This document shows, piece after piece, positions 34,522 to 43,506 of a stretch of DNA of 64,000 bases. The notes under the pieces were generated by a model that saw nothing but the letters and a program-made list of their open reading frames with translations, searched no databases and was not told the DNA's origin. Origin of the DNA: CAVWUA01 sp963758025 (lineage in GTDB: Bacteria > Planctomycetota > Planctomycetia > Isosphaerales > Isosphaeraceae); assembly GCA_963758025.1 (NCBI GenBank), contig CAVWUA010000013.1, positions 47,778 through 111,777 on the forward strand, read 5' to 3'. Each line of letters opens with the position of its first letter. Position 1 is the stretch's first letter. Position numbers and translations under genes: made by a program.

Positions 34522-35553
34522 TTGACCATGGACCCGTTCTTCTTCCGCGTCGAGCACGACCTGCTCCGCTCCGATGCGTTCAAAACGCTCGGTGGCTCGG
34601 CGATCAAGGTCTATCTGGTCATCGGTCTCTATGCCGACTTCGACTCGGGATGGGCTTACCCCAGTATCCGCACCATCGCCCGACAGGCTGGCTTAAGTCG
34701 CCAGACCGTCCTCGATGCCATTGGTGAGTTGACCAAAAACGGCTTGCTGGCCACCAGCAAGTCCCAAGGGCGATCCACTGCTTACAAGATCATACACCAA
34801 GCGCCGCCGCGTCCCAAAAGCAAGAAGGAACGTGTGTCCCAGAATTCACCGATGACTGGCCCAGAATCTTTAGTGGGCGAAGACCAAACTGTCCCAGATT
34901 TCTTAGCACCCACGCCTCGAACTGGCCCAGAATCTTTAGGGGTTTTGGCCCAGTTCTTCGGCCTCGAAGGCCCTGAGAGTAGGCCCAAACGAGAACCAAT
35001 AACGAGAGAAGACAACACCAGCATTCCTATCCCCGGCACACCATTCCGTCTCACTGCGGAAGGACGATTGCTTGTTGCTGTTGATTTACAGGAATTGTTG
35101 ACAGACCAGGGAATCCCGCGACGGCTCGCCGAACGGCTCGCCGCACAAAAAGCGCCCGAAGATGTGGCAAAGGTTCTGCTAAACGCGCTTTATCTTCAGA
35201 GCCAGGGAAAACTTCAAAATGGACCGGGATACATCCGGGCGGGAATCGAAGACGGGTACGAACTGCTTCCTCAAGTGGCCTATCGACTTGAAAGTCGGCG
35301 CAAGGAATTACTGGAGAAACTGCGAGAGGTGGAAAGCCGACGCGAGCAACAACGGCAAAATGCCGCTCGCCAGGCTGAGGAAGATGCAATTAACCTGGTA
35401 ATTGAGAGTCTCAGCCCCGACGAATTGCAACAGTTGATTGACCGGGCCGTTGCATCGTTACCCGAACCAATCGTGCGCCGAAACCCAACCCTGTCGAATC
35501 CGTTCGTAAGGGGGAAAGTTTATGCGTTAGCCGGAGGTGAGCCGATCTCTTAA
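34522..35553 (+). CDS. replication-initiator-like winged-helix protein
   Basis: A TTG at 34522 is 7 bases after AAGGAGG; an ATG at 34528 is an alternative. The N-terminus (FFRVEHDLLRSDAFKTLGGS) leads into a winged helix (SIRTIARQAGLSRQTVLDAI, GELTKNGLLATSKSQGRST). A Pro/Ser-rich linker contains two copies of TGPESL. The C-terminal half is charged and partly coiled coil (ESRRKELLEKLREVESRREQ). This layout is seen in plasmid and phage replication initiators. It ends tail to tail with the ParB-MTase gene; their stop codons share the bases 35551-35552. GC content is lower than in the flanks. Confidence 0.7.
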   Translation: MTMDPFFFRVEHDLLRSDAFKTLGGSAIKVYLVIGLYADFDSGWAYPSIRTIARQAGLSRQTVLDAIGELTKNGLLATSKSQGRSTAYKIIHQAPPRPKSKKERVSQNSPMTGPESLVGEDQTVPDFLAPTPRTGPESLGVLAQFFGLEGPESRPKREPITREDNTSIPIPGTPFRLTAEGRLLVAVDLQELLTDQGIPRRLAERLAAQKAPEDVAKVLLNALYLQSQGKLQNGPGYIRAGIEDGYELLPQVAYRLESRRKELLEKLREVESRREQQRQNAARQAEEDAINLVIESLSPDELQQLIDRAVASLPEPIVRRNPTLSNPFVRGKVYALAGGEPIS

Positions 35554-36872
35554 TCGAGATTTCTGAAAGGCTTCCGCATGATCAGCAAGTCGCGGACCTG
35601 TCCCAGCATCCGGCCCTCCGCACGAGCGCGTCGGACATGCTGTGGGAGATAGGCCCCGTCCATCGGACAGCTAATTCGCCGTTCGGGCTGAAACCCGGCT
35701 GTCTGGAGAGCGTTGTAGCCTAAAAAGGCGTGATCGAGATAGCCATAACCAGCGGGGAGATCCTTTTCTGTCTGGTTAGCCAAAAGAAGCCCAATAAAGC
35801 CGCCAGGCCTAAGGGTGGCAAACGAATGCCGCGAGAGTGATTGTAAGAACGCAATCCAGACGGAGAGAGGCGTATCCGCTGCGCCGGAAACCGCGTAGCG
35901 GTGGGCCAGCATCGTGTGGTAAGGAGGGTCGCAGAAGATAAAATCGCAATCTTGAGTTTCGGGCGGAAAACCATGCCAAATATCATTCCGCGAAATTTCG
36001 GGGCGGACTGGGTGCAGGTCGTAGGCGAGGCAGCGGCGCCCCATTGACTGGCAGACGTCCAGGGTGGTACCACCTCCGGCCATCGGATCGACGACCAAAG
36101 CATCCGGCTCAGTATAGTAGTGGAGTGCGTGGGCAACAATGGCGGGGGGAATAGATCCCGGATGTGGGATGCCGAACGCTCGGTCGTGCCGGAAGGACCA
36201 GACGTCGTAAGGGGTAGGACGGAACCCGCTCGTGAAGCGATCACGCCGACGCAAGTCTTTATAAGCAGCGTGGATTGTTTTAGTTCCCGCGTCAAGCTGG
36301 GCGACTGCGGACTGGGCACGCGGGTCGCCATCCTGGGCGACTCGCCAGATGGCACGGGCTTGTCGGTAGAGGTCCTTGCCTCCCAGGTTGAGAAGGCGGG
36401 CGACGGTCTCGTCGGTGCGACCGGTCCGATCGTCGGAATTCCGACGATCGGTTTCCCCTTGGTGAAGGTTCTCGTGGCGACGGTGTCGGGCCTCGGCCGC
36501 TAAAAGAGGCTCCAAGGCGTCGGCTTCACGCATCTGTTGACTGAACGTCTTACGACGCTGCCGATTGTATTCGAGAACGGCTCGGCGCCGGGAAGCCTCT
36601 GACGGGACCTGACGCACCAGGCAGGGGACTTCCGGGACGCCGAGGACGCGGGCGCACGCAAGCCGACGGTGGCCGGAGAGAACCTGCCAGGCGTTGCCAT
36701 CGCGGACGATGACCAACGGGACGAGGATTCCTTGATCCCGGATGCTCGGAAGCAACTCCTCGATCTCGGTATTGGGATCGCCGTAGAGGGTGATGCTGAA
36801 AGGGTTTGGCTTTAAAAGTTCAGAGGGGATGGAACGGATTGTTGCGCGGTCGTCGAGGGTCGAGGAATTCAT
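35550..36872 (-). CDS. ParB-N domain fused to DNA methyltransferase
   Basis: A complete 440-residue protein. Residues 12-100 form a ParB/RepB N-terminal domain (PNPFSITLYGDP, VLSGHRRLACARVLGV). A helical linker follows (res. 100-215). The C-terminal half is a DNA amino-methyltransferase: motif I DPMAGGGTTLDV near 261-272, and catalytic motif IV FCDPPYH near 313-319. The catalytic DPPY is of the N6-adenine or N4-cytosine type. There is no restriction enzyme beside it, so it could be an orphan regulatory methylase. ParB-MTase fusions are known from phages and plasmids. It converges on the winged-helix gene with overlapping stops and faces the glycosyltransferase gene in the other direction. Confidence 0.88.
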   Translation of the reverse strand: MNSSTLDDRATIRSIPSELLKPNPFSITLYGDPNTEIEELLPSIRDQGILVPLVIVRDGNAWQVLSGHRRLACARVLGVPEVPCLVRQVPSEASRRRAVLEYNRQRRKTFSQQMREADALEPLLAAEARHRRHENLHQGETDRRNSDDRTGRTDETVARLLNLGGKDLYRQARAIWRVAQDGDPRAQSAVAQLDAGTKTIHAAYKDLRRRDRFTSGFRPTPYDVWSFRHDRAFGIPHPGSIPPAIVAHALHYYTEPDALVVDPMAGGGTTLDVCQSMGRRCLAYDLHPVRPEISRNDIWHGFPPETQDCDFIFCDPPYHTMLAHRYAVSGAADTPLSVWIAFLQSLSRHSFATLRPGGFIGLLLANQTEKDLPAGYGYLDHAFLGYNALQTAGFQPERRISCPMDGAYLPQHVRRARAEGRMLGQVRDLLIMRKPFRNLD

Positions 36873-37092
36873 GGCCGTGGCATCCTATCCGCGGCGGTTG
36901 TCGGTTTCGGGAGTGGTCGCAAGCCTAGCAGAGGGGCAGGGGGGTGTCCAGTCAAAGATTCTTTCGAGGAGTTACCGGCATCGTGCCGATCAAGGTTGGG
37001 CTAGGCGCCACGAACATTACGAAGAAAATGCGGTCAGGACTGAGATAGTCCAACTCTCCAGACGTCAACCGACCGGCAAGGAGGCCTGTGTC

Positions 37093-37989
37093 ATGTCGTC
37101 GATGAGGCACGATCCCTCACATAGCCTGAGTTCCACCCTCGGGTCGGCGACCCACTTGTCCGTCGGCAGCCGACAGCCTGAGGATTCATCTCACGTGCTT
37201 TCGATCATCATTCCGGCCAAGAATGAGGCAGCGAGCTTGCCCCAACTGGTCCGGGAGATCGTGCAGGCGTTCCGGCCCTTGTGCGCTCGAAACGATGTCG
37301 GACACCGGCTTGACGGCTTCGAGATCATCATGGTGGATGACGGCTCGACCGACGAATCGCCGACCGTACTGCGGGAACTTTCGCAAGAATATCCCGAGCT
37401 GCGCCCAATTCTCTTCACCAGGAATGCGGGGCAGTCGGCCGCGACCCTGGCCGGTTTCCGCGCCGCGAGGGGATATTGGGTTTCGATTCTCGATGCGGAT
37501 CTTCAGAACGATCCGGCGGATCTGGCGAGACTCTGGAATGTCTTGCCCGGTCATGACGCGGGCCTGGGCTGGCGGACCAAGCGTGAAGATGTCTGGTCGA
37601 AGCGAGTGATCAGTCGCTGGGCCAACCGGGTCCGCAACTGGGTCCTGGGACAGTCAATTATCGACACCGGTTGCGCCGTGCGGATCTTTCCCCGCGATGT
37701 CGCGCTGCGGTTTCCGATGTTCCACGGCGCACACCGCTTCTACGGTCCTTTACTGATCCGCGAGGGTTGCCGGATTGTCCAGATGCCGGTGACGCACCGC
37801 CCAAGACCGCACGGCACGTCGCATTACAACATCTGGAACAGGTCGATCAAGGTGGTCATCGACTTGCTGGGCGTCGCCTGGCTGATGCGGCGACCGGTCC
37901 GCTACGAGATCGCCGAGTCGCTCGGTGGTGCAACGCCTGAGGCCATTCACTCAAGCCCTGCCCGCCAATACGCGAACCAGAAGGCGTGA
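37093..37989 (+). CDS. DPM1-like family 2 glycosyltransferase
   Basis: The ATG at 37093 follows AAGGAGG by about 7 bases. The GT2 fold is clear: SIIIPAKNEAASLPQL, IIMVDDGSTDES, SILDADLQNDPADLA (DXD-type aspartates), TGCAVRIFPRD. There is no C-terminal membrane helix, so it is probably cytoplasmic or peripheral. By analogy to ArnC/DPM1 it should transfer a sugar to a polyprenyl phosphate. It is followed 5 bp later by the LAB_N protein, a common partner in lipid or glycan modification loci, though the usual GT-C transferase is not next to them. Confidence 0.85.
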   Translation: MSSMRHDPSHSLSSTLGSATHLSVGSRQPEDSSHVLSIIIPAKNEAASLPQLVREIVQAFRPLCARNDVGHRLDGFEIIMVDDGSTDESPTVLRELSQEYPELRPILFTRNAGQSAATLAGFRAARGYWVSILDADLQNDPADLARLWNVLPGHDAGLGWRTKREDVWSKRVISRWANRVRNWVLGQSIIDTGCAVRIFPRDVALRFPMFHGAHRFYGPLLIREGCRIVQMPVTHRPRPHGTSHYNIWNRSIKVVIDLLGVAWLMRRPVRYEIAESLGGATPEAIHSSPARQYANQKA

Positions 37990-37994
37990 ACAAT

Positions 37995-38402
37995 ATGTCA
38001 TCGACCCCGATCCACTGGCTGGCGATCGGCCTGATCGGCCAGTCGCTCTTCACCGCGAGGTTTCTGGTCCAGTGGCTCGCCTCGGAGAAGAAGCGTGATT
38101 CGGTTATGCCGGTCGCCTTCTGGTGGCTAAGCATCTCCGGTGGCCTGATCCTGTTCTCCTACGCGCTCTACAAGGAAGACCTCGTATTCATTCTCGGTCA
38201 GAGCATGGGCGTGTTCATCTACACGCGGAACCTCATGCTGCTGTTCAGGAAAAAGCGACTGGCTACGGACGGCGCCAGCGCAACGAGCCGGGACGTCAGC
38301 CTCCATCGGATCGATGCCGGCACTATTCCGGCTGGGGGACGCGGACCAGCATTCCAGCGGAATGGTGAACCGGGCGTCCACGAGACGAACGGGCACGCTT
38401 GA
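37995..38402 (+). CDS. lipid-A-disaccharide synthase N-terminal domain (LAB_N) protein
   Basis: A short membrane protein of about 135 residues with three helices (HWLAIGLIGQSLFTARFLVQ, AFWWLSISGGLILFSYALY, DLVFILGQSMGVFIYTRNL). It matches the LAB_N domain (FxxRFLVQWxxSE motif, then SVMPVAFWWLSI). A GTG at 37986 overlapping the previous stop is an alternative start, so it is translationally coupled to the glycosyltransferase. The function of standalone LAB_N proteins is uncertain; in some bacteria they flank ArnC-type enzymes. Confidence 0.8.
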   Translation: MSSTPIHWLAIGLIGQSLFTARFLVQWLASEKKRDSVMPVAFWWLSISGGLILFSYALYKEDLVFILGQSMGVFIYTRNLMLLFRKKRLATDGASATSRDVSLHRIDAGTIPAGGRGPAFQRNGEPGVHETNGHA

Positions 38403-38468
38403 TCGGTTTCGACGTGATTGCGAATTCGAAGACCTTGTTGTTTGCAAAACGGGATTGCGAATACGCAA

Positions 38469-39269
38469 TCACCTTTGGGTTTGGGTGTTCAGACCGAGCA
38501 GTTCCTCAACAGCCCGACCGATGTCCGGGGCACGCATCAGGGATTCGCCCACGAGGATGGCCGAGACCCCAGCGTTTTCCAGGCGTTCGACGTCCGCCCG
38601 TTCGCGGATGCCGCTCTCGCTCACCAGAACAACATCCTCGGGGACCTGGTCGCGGACGCGGAGGGTCTGTTCCAGGTCGGTGACGAAGTGGCGGAGGTCG
38701 CGGTTGTTGACGCCGATCAGGTCGGCGCCGGCGGCCAGGACACGGGGGAGGTTGGCCGGGTCGTGAAATTCGACCAGGGCCGACATGCCGAGCCCTCGGG
38801 CGCGGGCCAGGAGCGAGGCGAGCTGGTCGTCATCGAGGATCTCGGCGATCAGCAAGATCGCGTCGGCCCCGGCCATGCGAGCCTCGACAACCTGATACTC
38901 GTCGATAAGGAAATCCTTGCGCAGCAAGGGGATGGCGACGGACGCGCGGATTCGGGCCAGGTAGGACAGATGCCCCTGGAAGTAGGGCACGTCGGTCAGG
39001 ACGCTCAGACAGTGGGCGCCGTGAGCCTGGTAGGTGCGGGCGATCGAGATCGGTTCGAAGTCGGACCGGATCACGCCGGCTGAGGGGCTGGCTTTTTTGA
39101 CCTCGGCGATCAGGCGGATCGGTCCCGGCCCGGTCAGCGATGCGCGGAAGTCGCGCACCGGAGGCGCTTCGGCCGCCTGGACTTCCAGCTCCTCCAATGG
39201 CATCAAACGCCGGGCCGCGGCGACCTCGCGCCGCTTGCTCTGCACAATCTCATCAAGAATGGTCGTCAT
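38469..39269 (-). CDS. trpC: indole-3-glycerol phosphate synthase
   Basis: A complete TIM-barrel enzyme of ~266 residues. Active-site segments are present: LIAEVKKASPSAGVI (Lys), LRKDFLIDEYQV (Lys/Asp), LVEFHD, IGVNNRDL and LVSESGI. It converts CdRP to indole-3-glycerol phosphate in tryptophan synthesis. The ATG at 39269 overlaps the stop of the upstream oxidoreductase (ATGA), so the pair is coupled. No other trp genes are nearby, so the pathway is dispersed here. Confidence 0.95.
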   Translation of the reverse strand: MTTILDEIVQSKRREVAAARRLMPLEELEVQAAEAPPVRDFRASLTGPGPIRLIAEVKKASPSAGVIRSDFEPISIARTYQAHGAHCLSVLTDVPYFQGHLSYLARIRASVAIPLLRKDFLIDEYQVVEARMAGADAILLIAEILDDDQLASLLARARGLGMSALVEFHDPANLPRVLAAGADLIGVNNRDLRHFVTDLEQTLRVRDQVPEDVVLVSESGIRERADVERLENAGVSAILVGESLMRAPDIGRAVEELLGLNTQTQR

Positions 39270-40294
39270 GACGGCCATCGTGTCGATTTTCCTGAGGTTT
39301 TGTCAACGAGATCCGTCAATGCCGGGCGGCGCGGGCGGCGGTCGAGGATGGCGTCGAGCACGCGCATCTGGGCCAGGCCGTCCTCGGCCGGGTCGGGCAG
39401 GCGGCCTCCCTCGGCGACCCCTTGAGTAAAGGCATCGACCATCGCGGCGTACTGGTGCCGACCGTCGAAGTCGAGTGAGCGGCGGGAGCCGTCGGGGGCG
39501 ATCAGGAAGGCGGTCGGACGTTCGGGCGGGAGGTACGCGTCGGGGACCTCGATGGCCCCCTTCGTGCCGACCAGCTCATAGGAGCAGCGGAAGGGTTGCT
39601 CGAAGCTGCAATCGATCAGGCCGACGACTCCGCCGGGGAAGCCGAGCTGGGCGGTCAGGGACAGGTCCACGTCGGTAGGGCCGAAGTGGGCCAGGGCGCT
39701 GATGGATTCGGGCTCGGCGCCGGCGAAGAGGCGAGCGGTGCTCACGCCGTAGGTGCCGATGTCCCACAAGGCTCCGCCTCCCCGCGAGGCGTCGAGCCGC
39801 CAGTCGCCCAGGTCGATCGAGAATGAGAACGACGAGCGGATCAAGCGTAGCTCACCGATTTCCCCTTCGGCGATGCGCTTCCGCAGGGCGGCGGTCCGGG
39901 GCTGGTGCCGCCACATGAACGCTTCCATCAGCACCACGCCGCGCTCCCGGCAGTGGGCGATCATCGCCTCGGCCTCGGCGGCATCGAGCGCCAGGGGCTT
40001 CTCGCAAAGGACGTGCTTCCCGGCGTCGGCCGCCGCGACGACCCAGGGCTTGTGTAGCTCGTTGGGCAGGGGGATGTACACGGCGTCGATCTCGCCGTCC
40101 TCCAGCACCTCCCGATACGATCCGTACGCCTTCGGGACACCAAACTCGCTGGCCCAGGCTCGCGCGGTGTTCAGGTCGCGGCTGGCCAGGGCGGTGAGTT
40201 GACCGTGGCTCGATTCCTGAATGCCGGGAATCAGGCCCCGTCGGCTGATCCGGGCACAGCCCAGGATGCCCCAGCGGAGCGTTCGGATATTCAT
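39266..40294 (-). CDS. Gfo/Idh/MocA family oxidoreductase
   Basis: The start is the ATG at 40294 (MNIRTLRWGILGCARISRRG), giving the Rossmann motif GILGCARIS. The EKP-type motif is HVLCEKPLALDAAEAEAMIA. The C-terminal α/β domain contains GGGALWDIGTYGVSTARLFA, with the conserved D-x-G-x-Y/H pattern. It is probably an NAD(P)-dependent sugar or polyol dehydrogenase in the cytoplasm. It overlaps trpC by 4 bp, an unusual pairing. Confidence 0.92.
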   Translation of the reverse strand: MNIRTLRWGILGCARISRRGLIPGIQESSHGQLTALASRDLNTARAWASEFGVPKAYGSYREVLEDGEIDAVYIPLPNELHKPWVVAAADAGKHVLCEKPLALDAAEAEAMIAHCRERGVVLMEAFMWRHQPRTAALRKRIAEGEIGELRLIRSSFSFSIDLGDWRLDASRGGGALWDIGTYGVSTARLFAGAEPESISALAHFGPTDVDLSLTAQLGFPGGVVGLIDCSFEQPFRCSYELVGTKGAIEVPDAYLPPERPTAFLIAPDGSRRSLDFDGRHQYAAMVDAFTQGVAEGGRLPDPAEDGLAQMRVLDAILDRRPRRPALTDLVDKTSGKSTRWPS

Positions 40295-40511
40295 GGTCGT
40301 TTCTCGCGCGACGGAACTCAGGGCTTTCCCCGCCACCCGTCGTCTCCTTTGGTGAGATTGCTGTCCTAGGCTTCCTACTGGAAGTTTTCGTCTGGCCGCC
40401 ACGGCGTCCGCTGGCGAAGTTTCTATTATTCCGGGCCGTCACCAAGGTGCAAGGCTGTCGTGGCTTCCGCGCCGGTTCCAACACGCCGTCGTCTCTGCTG
40501 GATCTGGAACC

Positions 40512-41990
40512 ATGTCACGACGAATTCTCTTTCTCCTGGCCTTGTGTGGCGTGATGGTGGCAATTCTGCAAACGAAACCGATCCGTGACACAGACCTGTT
40601 CTGGCAGATCCAGAGTGGCCGGATCATGCTGGAGCGCGGGCGGATCGAGACGCGAGACGTGCTGACGTACACCCATCGTGGAGAATCGGTTCCGCCGATC
40701 GGTTGGCTGGCGCAGGTTTTCGTCGCGGAGATTTATGAGCTGGGCTCATGGCCCGCGGTGCGGGCCGTTCATGCCGCGCTGTTCGCCGGAGCGTTCCTGA
40801 TCGCGGGGTGGACGGCCCGCCGGGAGGAAACGTCGCTTGTGGGCGTCGGCATGGCGGTCGTTCTGGGGTTCGTGGCGAGCCTTTCGAACTGTCAGGCGCG
40901 GCCGCAGTCCGTCGCCTTTTGCGGCTTCGCGGCCGTGCTGGCCCTGGCAAGGGACGGGACGCGGGTCTCCGCCCGGTTGGCGGTCGCCGCGGCCGTCCTG
41001 ATCCTCTGGCAGAATGCACACCCGTCCGTCGCCGTGGGGGTGGTGGCGCTGGTCGCCCTGGCGGGGGCCGGATGGGTGGAGTTTCTCCGGCGGCCCGACC
41101 GAGGCTGGCCGATCATCCCGACATTCCTGGTGATCCTTGCCGGCGTCTGCCAGTTTGCGACGCCGTTGGGTCTGGACGTGCTGGCGGTCTCTCGAGCGAA
41201 TTACGTCGTCTCTCGGCTCTGGCTGGGCATTTACGAGTGGATGCCTGCCTGGGATGCTTCGGTCCGAGGGGCGCTGGGAGGTTTTTGGATCGCGCTGGTG
41301 ATCTCTCTGATCCTGCTGGTCCGGGTCGGACGCCGGGCGAGGATCTCGGAACTGGCGACCCTGGCCGTGATGACAACCCTGGCGTTGCTTTCCGTCCGTT
41401 TGGTCGTCTTCTGGGCACTGGCGCTCGTACCGATCTGGGCACGCTGGATGGAATCGGTCAGACCGGAAGGATTGCTCGAGGACCGGGGCGAACGTCGCAT
41501 CGGACGTGTGACGGCCGTGGTGACGATTCTCTGTCTGGGGTTGCTGGCGGTGGCGCCGGCAGTCCCTGGTCTTCTGGGAAGAAGGTCCATCCTCTTCCAC
41601 GAGATCCCGATGGTAGGACTCCGACGGCTACGCGAGTCGTTGCCCGAGGGGCGGGTCTATAACTATCACGTCTGGAGCGGCCCCCTGATCCTGGAGGGCT
41701 GGCCACGCTGGTCGGTGGCGATCGATGGCCGGCTGTATGTGTATAACCGGCGGGAGGAGTGGACTCGATACTTCAGCGAGGCTCGTGGCGAGGTCCCGCT
41801 GGCCGAGATCGAGCGGCGTCACCGGCCCGATGCCTTCGTTCTTCATCCGGGCTTTCAAAGGGAGCTGGCCCGGCAACTCCAGAAGTCCGAGGGCTGGCGC
41901 GAGATTCATGGCGACAGGAACTGCCGCGTGTTCGTACGCCAGCGGTCGGTCAGTAGGCGGGTGAATTCTGATCGACATTCTCCCGGGTAA
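40512..41990 (+). CDS. polytopic membrane protein, GT-C-like
   Basis: 492 residues with about ten hydrophobic segments. The N-terminal TKPIRDTDLFWQIQSGRIML has the acidic loop typical of GT-C enzymes, which use polyprenyl-linked sugar donors. The C-terminal domain (YNYHVWSGPLILEGWPRWSV, RHRPDAFVLHPGF) is soluble. I do not identify a named family. Its final 41 bases overlap the convergent RbsB-like gene. Confidence 0.65.
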   Translation: MSRRILFLLALCGVMVAILQTKPIRDTDLFWQIQSGRIMLERGRIETRDVLTYTHRGESVPPIGWLAQVFVAEIYELGSWPAVRAVHAALFAGAFLIAGWTARREETSLVGVGMAVVLGFVASLSNCQARPQSVAFCGFAAVLALARDGTRVSARLAVAAAVLILWQNAHPSVAVGVVALVALAGAGWVEFLRRPDRGWPIIPTFLVILAGVCQFATPLGLDVLAVSRANYVVSRLWLGIYEWMPAWDASVRGALGGFWIALVISLILLVRVGRRARISELATLAVMTTLALLSVRLVVFWALALVPIWARWMESVRPEGLLEDRGERRIGRVTAVVTILCLGLLAVAPAVPGLLGRRSILFHEIPMVGLRRLRESLPEGRVYNYHVWSGPLILEGWPRWSVAIDGRLYVYNRREEWTRYFSEARGEVPLAEIERRHRPDAFVLHPGFQRELARQLQKSEGWREIHGDRNCRVFVRQRSVSRRVNSDRHSPG

Positions 41991-42915
41991 TGAGGGGCAG
42001 GGGGGTGAGGATCTCGGGCGGGACGGACTTACCGTTGAGGTGATCGACCGCGGCCTGGACGGCGCGGCGGCCTTGCTCGGCGGCGTCTTGCAGGATCGTG
42101 GCGTGCATGTGGCCCTCTCGGATCGCGGCGAAGGCCCCCTTCGTGCCATTGAAGCCGATGACGATGACGTCGTCCCACCCCTCGGCGCGGGCGACCTCGG
42201 CGGCGGGCAGGGCCATCTCGTCGGCCTGGGCGACGATCGCCCGGATCTCGCCCGGCGGGAACCGCTGGACCAGGCCGGTCATGACGGCCTTGGCCTTGTC
42301 CTCCTGGAAGTCGGTGAACTGGTCGGCGGCGATGGTGATTTCCGGGTGCGCCTCCAGCACCTCCATGAACCCCTTCTGTCGGCTGATCTGCGGGCTGGAG
42401 CCAGGCGTGCCTTGCAGGTAGATGATCTTGCCCCCGTCCGGACCGAGCACCTTGACGAGTTCCTCCGCCTGCGAGCGGCCCCCTTCGGCGTCGTCGGCGC
42501 CGACGTAGGTGACGACCTCGCCACCGTTGACCCGCCGGTTCATCGTGATGACCGGGATCTTCGCCCGGTTGGCCGACTCGACGGCCGTGATCAGGGCGTT
42601 CTCGTCGCGGGGGCAGAGGATCAGGGCGTCGCAACCGCGATTGACCAGCGCCTCGACCTGCACGATCTGCTTCTGGTCGTCGTCCTGGCCGTCGCGGACG
42701 TCGATCTCCACGTTCAGCCGCTTCGCCTCGGATTCCAGGCCGTCCTGCTGGGCGATGAAGAACGGGTGGCTGAACATCGGCAGGACGGCGCCGAGGCGGG
42801 GCCGCGTCGCGCTCAAGGAGCCGCCGGCCTCGTCGATTTCGGCGCTCTCACGGGCACAGCCGAAACCGATGAAACCAAGGACGAACAGCAGGGCGGCAAG
42901 GCGTCGCGTTGTCAT
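41950..42915 (-). CDS. sugar ABC transporter substrate-binding lipoprotein (RbsB-like)
   Basis: It has a lipobox leader (LLFVLGFIGFGCARES). The periplasmic-binding fold of the RbsB type is visible: AVLPMFSHPFFIAQQDGLES, EALVNRGCDALILCPRDENA, ITMNRRVNGGEVVTYVGADD, QRFPPGEIRAIVAQADEMAL, IVIGFNGTKGAFAAIREG. Length is 321 residues. The matching permease and ATPase are not adjacent; an RbsC/RbsA pair lies 13 kb away at 55.7-58.2 kb. If they form one transporter it is split. Confidence 0.9.
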   Translation of the reverse strand: MTTRRLAALLFVLGFIGFGCARESAEIDEAGGSLSATRPRLGAVLPMFSHPFFIAQQDGLESEAKRLNVEIDVRDGQDDDQKQIVQVEALVNRGCDALILCPRDENALITAVESANRAKIPVITMNRRVNGGEVVTYVGADDAEGGRSQAEELVKVLGPDGGKIIYLQGTPGSSPQISRQKGFMEVLEAHPEITIAADQFTDFQEDKAKAVMTGLVQRFPPGEIRAIVAQADEMALPAAEVARAEGWDDVIVIGFNGTKGAFAAIREGHMHATILQDAAEQGRRAVQAAVDHLNGKSVPPEILTPLPLITRENVDQNSPAY

Positions 42916-42945
42916 GGTCCGGAGAGGTTCCTTCTTCGCTCGGGA

Positions 42946-43506
42946 TCAATAGTCGTCGAGGGTGAGCAGCATGTCGTTCGCCGCCTCGGTCTGGCGAAGG
43001 CCGAGCATGTCGGCGATGTGGTTGATGCAAAGGCGCTCCTCGTCCGTGACCTTCCGGCCCGAGCCGAGCGGCCCCTTGCCGGCGGCCTTGGCGACCGCCA
43101 CGATCATCTGCGCGATTGCCAGGCGGGTCGCCAGCACCACGTCCGGGGTGGCCGTGTCGAGGAACCCCCGCAGGGTCTCCAGCGCGTACTCGTAGATGAC
43201 CCGGTCCGAGGGCTTCGCCGCGCTCAGCAAGGAGCCCAGCACCGCGCGATGGTCGCGCGTGATCTCCAACTGAGCCTCCTGCTTGCCGATGGCGAACGAT
43301 TCCAGGATCTGCTCCGAGCCGGGAATGTCCACGACCGGCAGGTGGAACTGGCGATCGCCCGTCCACGCATGAAGGTTGGCCACCATATACATCGGGAAAC
43401 ACGACAGGGCGGCGGTGGCCGAACTCAGCTTGTCCGTCGCCGCCTCGTTGCAGCGCAGGCCGAGCATGTTGAGCCGATCGACCAGGGTATCCGTTGCGGG
43501 ACTCAT
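42946..43506 (-). CDS. hypothetical protein, TerB-like helical
   Basis: The start is the ATG at 43506 (MSPATDTLVDRLNMLGLRCN), giving 186 residues. It is all-helical in appearance with no signal peptide or membrane helix. A late segment (EERLCINHIADMLGLRQTEA) followed by NDMLLTLDDY resembles TerB-type helical proteins but this is weak. It is 30 bp upstream of the RbsB-like gene on the same strand, so may be co-transcribed. Confidence 0.6.
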   Translation of the reverse strand: MSPATDTLVDRLNMLGLRCNEAATDKLSSATAALSCFPMYMVANLHAWTGDRQFHLPVVDIPGSEQILESFAIGKQEAQLEITRDHRAVLGSLLSAAKPSDRVIYEYALETLRGFLDTATPDVVLATRLAIAQMIVAVAKAAGKGPLGSGRKVTDEERLCINHIADMLGLRQTEAANDMLLTLDDY

